Part shown: piece by piece, positions 1-11,725 of the stretch
Layout of the letters: each line of letters opens with the position of its first letter
Position numbering within the stretch: the stretch's first letter is position 1
Assembly: GCA_935421135.1 (NCBI GenBank)
Contig: OW285190.1
Coordinates: 11,728,501 to 11,792,500 of the forward strand
DNA: 64,000 nucleotides
Reading direction: 5' to 3'
Source: Bugulina stolonifera
Taxonomy: Eukaryota > Bryozoa > Gymnolaemata > Cheilostomatida > Bugulidae
Notes under the pieces: model-generated
What the model saw: the letters and a program-made list of their open reading frames with translations, nothing else
What the model was told of the DNA's origin: nothing
Database searches by the model: none
Made by a program: the position numbers and the translations under genes

Positions 1-302
1 ATAAGTGCCACTAGATGTGCGTTTCATTGCATTACTGTTTATTGTCACTACAATGTGCTAAACTTACATGCTATTGCATAATATTGAAAGTAATGTTATA
101 TCGGTATATGATATTCAAAATAAGCAATGAAATGACTGTTATATGAGTGAGGAACTTCTTTCTTGCTGACTGTAGCAATAGCTAAGTTAATTATACATAC
201 GCAAGTATATGTTTGAATACCAAATAGTAAATATAGTCGACTAATTTGCTGTCTGTAGGAGTCATTCAACTGCTACGTTGTGTATGTGTGTGTATGTTTT
301 AG

Positions 303-3300
303 TACTATATGTGGGTTATCTACTATAACAACTCGAGCACATATCGTCAGAGCAGCTCTGGAATCTGTCTGTTTCCAGACAAGAGAGGTGGGAGATATAA
401 TTATATTCATCTGTGTTTTTACTCTTCCATTCTTATCTCTGGACTCTGTGTCGATAATATTGAAAATTTTGCAAACTGATTTTCAGATCAACTTTTTAAT
501 ATGCGACTCTATTACCGTTTGGAAAACCCAAAACATGTTATTTTAGTCAGACATTGCTATAGTACATGGCTTGTTGGCTTAAAGGTTTCAGTGGAGGAAT
601 GTTACACCCATGGCGTACTTTAAAGTTATCCTTCCTCTTTTACTTTTGTCAATAATTATAATATAACGAAATATGCTACTCAGGGCAATGCATCATCAGT
701 GTGTAAATTAGCCAAGTTGCTACTGCATTCTACAATACGTGTTGGGATTTGTCTTCTCCTGACAGATTCTAGATGCAATGAACAAAGACAGTGGAATACC
801 TTTAACCTCCCTTCAGGTAGATGGAGGGATGACTCAGAACTCTTTACTTATGCAGCTTCAGGCTGACCTTGTCGGTATACCAGTAGGTGTGTGACTATGT
901 ATACTATAGCATATCTTAATAGATATTCTAGTTTTAAACATGTTTCATCAACCACTTTTACCATTGATACAATTTTATATTGAGCTATAGTATATTATAG
1001 AAAAGATTAGCAACAGTAGAACCTACGAATGCATTCAATGGACACTATAATGTTGCTAGACATTATTTATAACAACAGAGAGTAGAGTATGATATTTAAA
1101 GTGATGTTGTATATAAAATACAGACGCAACAGTAATTAATATGAATTGGGAGACTTGTATCTGTGCAGGGTGAAAATTTTAGCTGCTTTTTCAACATATT
1201 ATTCTACATTGAAAGTGAGGCTACAACCTTGACTGCTCTCCCAAGGATGCAGGTGCTCCCATGGCTATACTGTATGTAACTGAAGTTATAGTGTATAATA
1301 CACCACTAGATATTCATTACATGGATTGTTTGATTTTAGTTCGGCCCTCAATGCCTGAGACGACAGCCCTGGGAGCTGCTATGGCTGCAGGTCATTGCAT
1401 CGGTGTGTGGAGTTTAAAGCCTGAGGACCTAACTGCCATAACTACTGATGTCTTCACTCCGCAGATCTCAGAGAAAGGTGAGTCGAGCCTCATCATGCCC
1501 ACATATTAATTTTACCTAGTAGCAGTGATGAATAAGCTGTTTACAACCATGTATTGAAACTGTCTGCTTTAGATCGAGATGGGAGATTTGATCGTTGGAG
1601 TGAAGCTGTGAAGAGATCAATGCACTGGGAGACATCAAGCACACATTCAGGTCAGTGTACTCTCCGTATATAATTGGTTCTCTGTGTCTTATTTATTATT
1701 TATTCACACAGGAAATAGTGTCTCGTTAAGCTGTTACTCTGTAGCAACCATAGATACATCCTTAGTAAGAGTAAGCATTCTAAACGCCTAAAAATGATGT
1801 CAAAGCCTTTCATTTAGCGTATCCCAAACCCTACCTACAAATCATGACACTAAGAACAGGTGGTTGAAAAACTGTATTTGGATGTTTGGTAACACAAATT
1901 TGAACTACAACTCCCCATTCCATACACACACATTGTAGGTACACATATTTGACCCATGTATAGTGAGAGTTATCTCCCCTGTATTGTAGAATAATTCACC
2001 AATGGTATTCGGTAGGCTTGCTGCTTTAATTTCTACTGCTTCACTTGATTCTTCCCACATGTGTGTATTGCAGTAATGCCACAGTGTACATTATGGAGTT
2101 GCCCACCCAATGGGTTTATCTATCTTGATTTAGCTTTAGTCCCTGTCAATGACTATTTGTAATTATAGTGAAATATTGCAAGGCTTTGAATTCACTGCTA
2201 TAGCTATAATGGCATGTAATTGTAAGCACTCCTCTGATTGGAATGATACAAAACTGCATTCAAGTCCAATTTTCATTCCTAGCAATGAAATAATTTTCTA
2301 TTTTTATGCCTTTTTTATCTTGATAATCATTTGATGTGAAAATAAGTGGGACAGTATATTTGGAGTTGCCCCTCCTGCTCTATATATATCCACATGTGCA
2401 ACCATATAGGCGAATACATGCCTATCTTTATGCCTATGCCTATCTTTATGGCGAGTCTCTGGTTATAATGTTTACCATTTAACAAATCTTAATTTTTAAT
2501 ACAGGCCTAATAATATTTTCAACCGTGCAGGAAATTAACTCTCATCTCAGTTATTACTACTTATGCATGTAATACAGGTCTGCATAATATGCATGTATAA
2601 CACATAATATCTTATTTTCATTAGTGTACTCACAAAACACTGGCTATGGTTACCAATTTATCCTTCATTCATCTTACATTCAGCATAGTAAATAATTGTG
2701 GACAATTTATGGCACTCATGAGGTAATGATCATAGCAAGGAGAGAGAGGACAACTTCCTGTTATGATCATTAGCTTGTGAATGGCCATGGTGTAGTACAT
2801 TACATGCTTCATAATCAGCTGCTTCCATAATCATTAATCAACAACAATTGCTACAATTTCAGCTGGAACCAGGATTCCAGAAGTCTAGTTATATGTGATT
2901 CCCACCTACCTACATGTACCTACCTGTATATGTACATTCCAATCTATAGGTTTAAAATGTTACTAATGCAGAATGAACCGTTTGCACTGTTTGTATGTAG
3001 CTCTGGAGTCTAAGGCATGCCACAAGAAATTTAGATCACTAATAATGCCGTCTAGTAGTATATTAGTCTTGCATTAGATTTTGGTTCTATTCTTGAATAT
3101 ACATGATGCAGAGTCATCTAATCATGGACCTCTACATGATGTGTTGGTGCATGCATATTATATGTATGATATGTTGTGTAAGGGTCTCTAATCACAGTTC
3201 CATATTTCCAATGATACACAACACTAGCAATATATATTATTTATATTTGTAGATTCACAGTCTAGCTGGGCTGCTATGGCTGGTGGGATATTTGCAGTAG

Positions 3301-3341
3301 CAGCAGTTGGTATGGCTGCCTTTGCTGAGTCTATGAGGTGA
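303..3341 (+). CDS. GK: Glycerol kinase, C-terminal five exons (5' part outside window)
   Basis: ATP-dependent phosphorylation of glycerol to glycerol-3-phosphate; FGGY kinase family. Exons read at 303-387, 766-886, 1340-1477, 1573-1650 and 3253-3341 (TGA). All are bounded by AG/GT and phases agree, giving the last 169 residues. Recognisable family blocks: [13 protein letters not shown] and [11 protein letters not shown] (exon 1 here), [19 protein letters not shown] (exon 2), and [14 protein letters not shown] followed by [10 protein letters not shown] (exon 3). The last exon encodes a hydrophobic tail ([18 protein letters not shown]), as in the animal GK forms that attach to the outer mitochondrial membrane. 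The 1.6-kb final intron holds nothing recognisable. An AATAAATAAA stretch near 3600 may serve polyadenylation. Human GK similarity is from memory of the family; exon edges are read directly. Confidence 0.93.
1651..3252. other. Last intron of glycerol kinase
   Basis: About 1.6 kb of AT-rich intronic DNA. The only structure I see is a short palindromic stretch around 2722-2772, where TAATGATCATAGCAAGGAG is mirrored by CTTCCTGTTATGATCATTA around a GAGAGAGGACAACTT core shared with other foldbacks in the window. Confidence 0.5.
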
Positions 3342-4819
3342 CATACATTGCTTATTACTATCTACTTCCACCTTATACTGTGTACTCAACTAAAGAGAAT
3401 GCAACTCCAAAATTTTGATATTCCTCATTGGTAATGAGGGAACAACTCTAGCTAGCCCAGAAGTAATTGCATAATTATATATTAACATGTTGAGGATCGA
3501 AACTTAATTTGTATCTCATACCACTGCCTTCTATTACTAGTCAGTGAGTTGACTGACTCTCGGTGCTTGTTTTTCTATTCTAATTTCTTTCAGTTTTGGT
3601 AATAAATAAAATTTTATGGTTTTCTCTATCTTTACTGTACCAGTATGTTTTGATGGTCATTATGAATTTAATTTTTACAAAATCATGCAATAGGTTATTT
3701 ATCAGTTGTAGTCAAATCTAACAGCATAATGGAGTGTGATTTTCTTTCTGCATTAATTCAATTATTCCAATTCAAGTGGATGACATTATATGTGTATAAT
3801 GTAACTGATGGTTTGCAGTAGTGTAATAATGTTTGTAATTAGCATATTTTTGTCAGCCTTTGTACTTTTAATTATTTTGCATAATTTGTGAGTAAATTAT
3901 CCAAGAAATAGACTAGTAATAAATATGGTGTGTGTAGTATAGAATCTATCCCTTGCCTCAGTGCTGTATAATGGGACTACAATACTGTATTCTGGTAAAG
4001 GCTGGGTCATTGAGTTCACCATATCAGTCAGTCATTCCCTAATTATATATTTGGTCTATTCCATCTCCCATTATTCTCTTACTCCCACCATTAACTACCA
4101 CACCCTACCTAACCCAGTTCTCTCCACTACCCAGCCTACTCTTTTTGCCACTTCTGCATCTGCTACTACTACTAGTACTACCCCTACTAGTACTACCACT
4201 ACTAGTACTACCACTACTAGTACTATCACCACTATTACTACCACTACTATCACTACCACTACTAGTACTACCACTACTACAAACACCACACTTACTGCTA
4301 CTAGTACATGCACAGTACTACTCATAATACTCGACAGGTAGATGTCTTATAACTCACCCTCACCCGAGGATACCACAATTTTTATCTAAAAAGTCCTGAT
4401 ATTATGATAAAAACATTCTGTAGCTGTAAAAGTATATGCACAGTATTGCATCAGGTGTACACAGTGAACATGTAGGCCTAACAGACCCCACAGTATTTAC
4501 CTAATATGTAGAAGCAAGGAAGGAAATAGATTATTTTGCAAACTTTCTATTTGCATAAAACATTTGATCTAACTACTGACAGAATGCCAAAGCCTCTACA
4601 TAGGGCCTATACTAAAAGATCTATTATACAAGTACATACACAACTGAAGATCAGCACCAGAACATGTAAACAATAAAAAATAACAATATTGGAGCCACTA
4701 AATTTGGCAACATGTTCTAAATATAATTTTGTGTTATTTTATCATTAAATATGTTTTACAGAATTCTGAAAATCAAAAAATTATGCTCAGTTGACAGAAT
4801 GTTGTAAAACATATTCCTA
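3342..4819. other. Intergenic between GK and the GT31 gene (convergent 3' ends)
   Basis: 3' flanks of two convergent genes. It holds a possible poly(A) signal near 3600 and the trinucleotide repeat at 4160-4285. Open frames across the repeat are repeat artefacts. Nothing else recognised. Confidence 0.6.
4160..4285 (+). repeat. (ACT)n-type trinucleotide microsatellite, imperfect
   Basis: Long run of ACT/ACC triplets interrupted by ACTAGTACT. The low-complexity open frames on both strands (poly-Thr on one, poly-Val on the other) come from the repeat and are unlikely to be genes. Confidence 0.85.
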
Positions 4820-7800
4820 CTACCACTGAAACCAAGGCGGCAATGGCTTCTCTAAAAGGTCTTCTTTCGACCAAGTCACAAATAATTTTCTGTTTGGCAT
4901 ATGAAAAAATACAGTTTTACCTTGAGGAGACTGCCACTCTGGTCTCATGGTGTAGAATAAGTCGTTGTATGCAGAGTGAGACAGCTCACCGTAAGGAATT
5001 ACAGTACCATTTCTCATGCACTCTGTTTTGTTAACTAGTATACCTAAGAATACATCGTCTGTGTGCATATATGCTGTATATAGAGCAGTTTTATATAACT
5101 CAATAGTATGTGCAGGAGAGAGGAAATATACCATCCCTTGGAACCAGATTGGGTATGTCTCTGCTGGCCACACCTCTCGGGATACGTACCATTTGCTGCT
5201 GGGGTCTCGGTTTGGAGTATTGTCTAAAAACTTCCCTACAAATTATAACAATTACATGTAAATATGCAATGTAGTTATATTATTATAATATTCTACCAAA
5301 CAAACAAGTACGTCATGTATGTCATTTGTGAAAGTTTACTATGGTAGTGTAGTGTGTACTATGGGCTAGTAACTTAAAAATCAAATTCTAGGGTCAAGTT
5401 TTCTAAATTTTTTATTGTTTTGAAATAGATTTTATGATCACTCCATTGGTCAGAAATACACGTTTCAAACACACCCATTCTTGTTTACTGCAACATGAAT
5501 CAGTATAATAATTATATATCGTTGTCAGGCTACACATTATATTTTTGAGACTCCAGAAAAACATTCCGAAGAAAGAAATTCTTTCAATAATAATGGGCAG
5601 TTAAGTGTACAGTGGTCAATGGTCAACAGTAGAGAACGTTTGACTGCATAACAATAGCGCAACAGGAGACCAGACTGAAATATAACCTATATGGTTTCTA
5701 CCTATCTTGCCCAAAATCATACCCACTCCCGACTAGTCGTGTAATCTCCGAATCTTTTCACTTTAATTTGATATGCATTACTATATGCATGTAATATGTC
5801 ACTGTGGGCTCAATATTTATCACATTTAAAACTGGCATTGCTTGAAGATGGGTTCACCCAAATACGGTAAACATTTGATCGCATATAAGTGCTAAAAATT
5901 ATTCTGCCTGCCATGCCTATAGAATTCCAATTGTTTTATATCGTTTTTATGAATAACCATCAAGCACTCTTTCAACGACACCGGTGTACACGTACTTCAT
6001 CAGACTACTGATCAAAATTTTTCATTTTTACTGTGATTATAAAACTAATATTATAAACAATAAGACTCACAAGCACAGTAACATTGCTTACCAATATAGA
6101 AAGGAGATTTTGATTTCATCCATTTTTTCATATAAACCGCCAGATCTGCAAATCTAGTTGTTCTAGCGAGCACGTCATCGTCTAATTTCATTAACAGAGG
6201 AACCTTCGGGCAGTAAATGTTCGTCCATCTGTAGTACAAAACAGGAAGTATTAATAGCCCTATGACCTAATGTATGATAAGGTTTCCACAACAAAACTTC
6301 TAAAAAAAGAAAATGATGTCACATCACCCCTCTACACCCTGATCACAACGATGGACCTGGTTACACTAAATTTATTGAACATGAAAGCAGTGTAACATCC
6401 TGTAGTTCAATGTTCAACAGGAGATAACTCCTCGTACTCCATCTACAGGGAATTAGTTTCTGTCAATCATTAAAATACATGTGAGGTTTGATATCACTTT
6501 TAACAATCGACATAGACTACAGGTGAATCTCTGATGCAGTATAAATGAAAGCAAGCATGCTTTTCAGATTTATGACTCTATAAAATCAACAGTGTAGTAA
6601 ACATGTGTATACTTTCACATACATGCAGCAGGGCATACATATGCTAATAGTTTTTATCATTATACCAACATCTTAAATACTATAAGAAACTTCATTCTGA
6701 TTATTTTACACTAAATGATAGATTGATTATGTAAGTAAACTGTAAAATATTAGAATAGCATATTTCTGACTGAATCGTAATGAAACTCAATGGTGGCCCA
6801 ACTGTTTTTTCTCTAAATACAAAAATATACAATTCTCGGGCAAAATGCAAATGCAATAAAATATGTAAAATATTTTTGGAACACGCATAGGCCTACAGGG
6901 TATTTCCCACTATTTACTCTTTATGCTAACACCAGTTGGGCCCTAGAGAAGGACAAGTGGAAGTAGAATAGGGACAAAGTGGAAGTAGGAAAGAGACAAG
7001 TGGAAGTAGGGTAGCATGCACAGAGTACATGTAGATGGGACTGTATGCAATGCATTCACTGCTAAACTATACTCCTTGAATGTCAATATTTAAATTTCTT
7101 TCATGAAAATTCAGTCTCAACTACATCATGAATAAAGTTTACATAATGCAAGGCACTCTAAATAACTGGGAGTGGCCCATTAAAATTCATTGATAGATTA
7201 TCAATTGTAATTGATTGTCCTGTGACTGTTATCCACTATGCTAATTGCACATGGCTGTGCATAAAGTGCGTATAATATACAAGTATCTAAAACTTGGAAA
7301 TGCAGAAATACGCAATTTGTAGCTGATAATGCTTGCTCACAGTGATATGCAATGCACATGGACACCTGAGATAGTGTTGAGCCATCAACAAAATATAAAC
7401 TTGCGGTCATTGTGAAGTTACCCTCTCTTGCAGCTGTCTAAGGTCAATTTACAATGTACACAAGTTTATTTTGTTTTTCTAAGGTCATTACAGTCTAGCA
7501 ATCACTAAGGCTTCATAGATGGTTAACTAGCTACAGAGGGATAGTGGACACTATACTCACTAATACTTTGTCTCTAGTGCTGAGAGGATTATTGGATTTT
7601 CACATATATAAGCCGATTTATGTGAAACACTAATTCTACTTGTATAAGATTATTGATGTACCATTCCAAGCAGTAGACATTTATACCTTAAGTACAGACA
7701 TACAATGTACATACACACCCTATTTGACATAATGCTAATTCAACTTTATGTGAAACACTAATTCTACTTGTATAAGATTATTGATGTACCATTCTAAGCA

Positions 7801-10800
7801 GTAGACCTTTATACCTTAAGTACAGACATACAATGTACATACACACCCTATTTGACATAATGCTAATTCAACTTAGTCATGTAGCTCATGATGGTAGTAT
7901 AGCAGAATTTACAAAAGTTGGTCAGGGTGTTTTAACAAATGCTAGAATACCTGCGTGTTGTAGTATTAATATTCAAGTAGCTTTAGTGTACTGGAAACAT
8001 TTACAGTAGTACATGTAGGTGCAATGAAATGCAAAATAATTAGTGTCACTCCTACAAAAATAAAGAGAAAAGGAAATATTCAGTAGCTAATTATTCAGAT
8101 GGTATAATTAAAATTTGTTGTAAAGAAAATTGGACTTTATGCATTGAATATGATTTTTTTACCTAACATAAATATAATATTAGGTCTACTATTACATGTA
8201 TATTGTATATACCAGTGTTACACCATGTCGCTGCTGATGGATAATGCAGGTCTTTGCTTGTTCAGTAGAATATTATATTATACAACTCATGTACAGTGTA
8301 CATTGTACATGTACATTTACTTTACATGTACATGTACATCTATTATAAACAAGACAATTGGCTAACAAATTATGATGCTGTGGTAGTACAATGTACATGC
8401 ATGTTATACATTACTGTCATATATTATTGTCATATATTGCTACCATGTATTACTGTCATATATCATTGTCATAAATATTGCTATCATGTGTTACTGTCAA
8501 ATATTTTTGGTAAGTATTTTTGTACAGATGTTGGCCAGCAGTCTGCATACCAGTAACCACTAGACCTATACAATGTGGCCTACATACATAGCAAACCCTA
8601 GTTTGTTAAATTTTTTAACTTTTTATAACAAGCAAAATTATGCAAAAATGCATAATTTGAGACATATAAAGGTGTTATTGGATAGTGCCAACCCAATTGA
8701 TAAAACAGACACAACTAAAATTTACACAGTAGAGAAACCAGTGCAGCCTATGGCAACCAGCTGTAGAACAATGGCTACTGAGCACAGTAACAGTGATGGG
8801 GTTATGGTGTGGAACATCCATGAGCGTATTATGATTAGTCTACAAACTGAAGGACTAGAAACTTGTGACCAGCCTGTCGTTTCAGTGGAGATAAGATGGA
8901 ATTGTCATTTTACGTTTCATTGCTAAACATCTAGTGGCTGATTGTAAGTTGGCCTCTTTGTGAACTAAAGACTACCACAAGCGGTTGACTGTTACACGGC
9001 AAGATCAAACCTGAATGGTTTCATTTGACATAGCAGATGTTTTCCTATATATGCAACAACTTGATATAGAGAATGGTAGAGTTAACCTTTATAATGTAAA
9101 TTCACTTTATAATCATACTGTAGCTAGACTGTGAGTTGAATAATTGAAATTAATATTAGTGTATTTTGAGTTGGAATTGATAAAATAAAACTTAGAGAAC
9201 GCAGGAGGGGCTCATTGCCATACAATACAAGAGAGCCACTTGAGCCTTGCTTTGACTAGCTGTGTTTCTAAGTACTGATTGTCTACTTTATTCAAGAGCG
9301 CTTAAGTGAGCCCTCGCCCTTTCTCTTGGAGCCAAGGCTTCATTCAATTATCAACATACTTGTCCAAACATTTCTAGGACTTGAAGTCCCGGCATAACCA
9401 AAGCAACAAACCAATATTGACCCAACACTGGACACTGATGTTGGGACGTGATGTAATCCCTGAATAATGTGCAAGTGTTGGACCAATGTCATGGCATAAC
9501 ATTGGAATATTATGTTACGTCACAAACCGCCATTATATCAGTTAATTTTTTTATTGCAATGCCACAGCAGAATACCCAATATGTACTCGTTGTTCCGGAA
9601 CTTTCTTTTAATAGGATGTCTTTATTTATTCGAGGAATTTGTCTTTTGAGCAGTCAGAGGCTTGTTTCACATCCATAAAAACACCAGTCCCTGATTGGGG
9701 TGTCATAGATGTGAAACAAGTCTCTGACTACTCAAAAGTTAAATTCCTTGCATGAAAAGCAACCTATACATAACAAATGGCCAAAACCCTATCTACTTTT
9801 TTATAATACAAACTACATAGTAATGTATGCTGCACTAGCATGGAACTTGCACTGAGATTGGAAGCACATTGGTATAGCATACTTACAGTAAGTAAGACAT
9901 TGCCTTGTATGTATTATGATAGTAATTGTCCTCGAAGGTAGACTGGACAATGTCACCGTAGAGCTCATATTCATAGAGTATCCTCTGCTCTTCTCGTTGT
10001 GACTTTGGTAACCCAGTGAAGAATACTATTTTAGCATTAAGTCCAAGCTTACTTTTAAGAATACTGGCGTTCAACCATGTGGCTCTCAATAACATTCGTC
10101 TGTCTCGGTATTTAGGCTAAAATTGGTATAACAAGGTAATATTACTCATTAATAAAACTGTGAACATGCCATTTTTCCAGTTTAAATGTATGCATACGGT
10201 ACAGCACATAAATATGAATTATGTAACAGATAAAATATTACATGTGCAATGTATATGTAATGAATATTAAATGGGTTATTGGAAATTAGGCCTACACTTG
10301 TACATACTTGTTGGAGGAAAAATATGTTTTACGGTTGCTGCTAAAATCAAAAGGCACATTGCTAGTAAGATTGCAACATAAAAGTGCAAACATGTTTTAC
10401 TGTGACTTGCTGTAAATGTAATTCCAGTAGAAGTTGTCTTTCCCATCATAGTTACGGCAACAAACACTAAGCTATGAGAGAGCAGCTAGTTTTAAGTACA
10501 ATTTGTAGGTTGAATTCAATCTTTCAACGAAATTTCAGTGATTTGGCTTGAAGACACACAGTGCTAGCTATAACACTTGGTTTAGCTGAGGGTCTTACCT
10601 TGGCAGACGTATGTACGACTACAAGGAGATCATGGTCAGGAGTACATGGAGTTGACTCCAGGACAAATCTAAACTTATATGGATTAATTACACGTCTTCT
10701 TGAGGAGTAGATAATCCTTTTGTTTATCATATCCAACCTTTCATTTAAAATCTGACTATCCGATACAGTGATAATGGATAGAATTAAAACTAGAATTAGT

Positions 10801-10817
10801 AATATCCTGTTATACAT
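4820..10817 (-). CDS. Beta-1,3-galactosyl/N-acetylglucosaminyltransferase-like, GT31 family
   Basis: Type II Golgi glycosyltransferase that adds a beta-1,3-linked sugar from a UDP-sugar. Exons in transcript order: 10817-10599, 10116-9887, 6228-6092, 5235-4820. CDS is 1002 nt, 333 aa, with all junctions in phase. Residues 1-22 (MYNRILLILVLILSIITVSD) form a signal anchor. An early HDLLVVVHTSAK block is followed by RDRRMLLRATW (the RxxIRxTW motif). The DxD-type metal/UDP site is KLDDDVL with DDD at 166-168; KWYVS is at 210-214; TDDVFLGIL at 254-262 takes the place of the usual EDVxxG motif. Intron 2 is 3.66 kb and contains a 128-bp tandem duplication and a long hairpin. The acceptor and linkage cannot be told from sequence. 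A MITE lies only 153 bp upstream of the ATG. Confidence 0.88.
7617..7872. repeat. 128-bp perfect-period tandem duplication (two copies)
   Basis: Copies at 7617-7744 and 7745-7872 differ at about two positions (C/T near 7674/7802 and A/C near 7679/7807). It lies in intron 2 of the GT31 gene. The near-identity implies a recent duplication. Confidence 0.92.
8573..8926 (+). CDS. Unrecognised 117-aa open frame inside GT31 intron 2, opposite strand
   Basis: Single open frame beginning MWPTYIANPSLLNFLTFYN, with no signal peptide, membrane segment or motif I recognise. It is longer than most chance frames in this AT-rich intron and its second half (about residues 45-110) has balanced composition, so a degraded mobile element or retrocopy fragment is possible. 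No splice context, promoter or poly(A) signal supports it as a gene. Chance occurrence is the default explanation. Confidence 0.15.
   Translation: MWPTYIANPSLLNFLTFYNKQNYAKMHNLRHIKVLLDSANPIDKTDTTKIYTVEKPVQPMATSCRTMATEHSNSDGVMVWNIHERIMISLQTEGLETCDQPVVSVEIRWNCHFTFHC
9631..9750. repeat. Long imperfect inverted repeat (43-bp arms, 34-bp loop)
   Basis: Arms 9631-9673 and 9708-9750 pair over 43 positions with about five non-Watson-Crick positions, one of them a G:U wobble. The loop has an inner ACACC/GGTGT stem. The single-stem shape with scattered mismatches resembles a small-RNA precursor, but a foldback transposon relic is equally possible. It lies in GT31 intron 2, close to the acceptor of the exon starting at 10116 on the minus strand. 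Confidence 0.8.
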
Positions 10818-10969
10818 GAGTCTGGTTTATCAGTATAATATTATGTCTGTGGCTCCCACACAGGGCCCTGTCCTTCCCAAACACAGGCTACAACAAATAT
10901 ATATAGTAAATAGTCAATTTTTTGACAAAACAATAATAACCATGAAAGCATAGCTGATTAGAGCTTTAA

Positions 10970-11721
10970 AGGTGGACTGTACTGAAAATTTCAGCATGTT
11001 TGTCACCAAATTAACTATGTTAGTATTACTTGATACCTATACAAACATATCTAAACTGTTTTAGTAGTAGATAATAGATGCTAAACTGCAAAAAAGTAAC
11101 CCCAAAATTTCTAAAATAACCATAGTGATGTCAGCATTAGGAGTTATCTCCACCTAGTTTTATGTCAATTCTCAAAACTTCTTCTTTGATTATCTCAACT
11201 CTGACACACTATATAGAAGCAATATTGGGTTCTCACAAATGTTTTATAAGAAATACAGTGTTCCTTCAATAAAACAGATGCTAGCAATTATTAGTACTAC
11301 GTTCTACATGTTCAACACACCAGTCTAATAAGTAGGCATGTTATTCATGAGATAAACAAGTAGCCTATTGACCAATCAAATTGCAAACTCAAAAGTCATT
11401 TGATAATTTTTTGCAACAAATTGTACTTTTTGTTGTTTAGGAATACTAACTAGCATTTGTTCTACATACCCATTTTTTCGTTTTGTGATATGCCTAGTGC
11501 AACAAGGGTAAAATCTCAATTAAAATTTTCTGTTTATAATAACACAATGCCTGGTCTGGCATTCACTCCCTGCAATGATGTATTTCACTAGTTTTAGCAG
11601 AGCTGGGTACCATGATGACATCATAGAGCCCAGCTGGTATTGTGCTAACTGGTTCAGTTGCTACTAGGCTTTCTAATGGTGCATTCAGTTTATAACCTCA
11701 AAATTTCAGTACAGTCCACCT
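10970..11721 (-). mobile_element. MITE copy A, 752 bp, TTAA target-site duplication
   Basis: Ends are terminal inverted repeats AGGTGGACTGTACTGAAA, flanked on both sides by TTAA (10966-10969 and 11722-11725). That is the target duplication typical of piggyBac-like elements. There is no coding capacity. It is the reverse complement of copy B at 14730-15481, with the same length and very few differences seen. Its near end is 153 bp upstream of the GT31 start codon. Confidence 0.9.
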
Positions 11722-11725
11722 TTAA

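Noticed and set aside
4095..4341. Open frames of poly-Thr and poly-Val on both strands
   Set aside because: Direct consequence of the ACT trinucleotide repeat.
10276..10467. Minus-strand open frame with a membrane helix (ends ...TVKHIFPPT) between GT31 exons 1 and 2, with a GTATGT donor
   Set aside because: Looks like an alternative type II anchor exon, but its donor phase (1) does not fit exon 2 (phase 0); joining gives an immediate stop. Kept out of the gene model.
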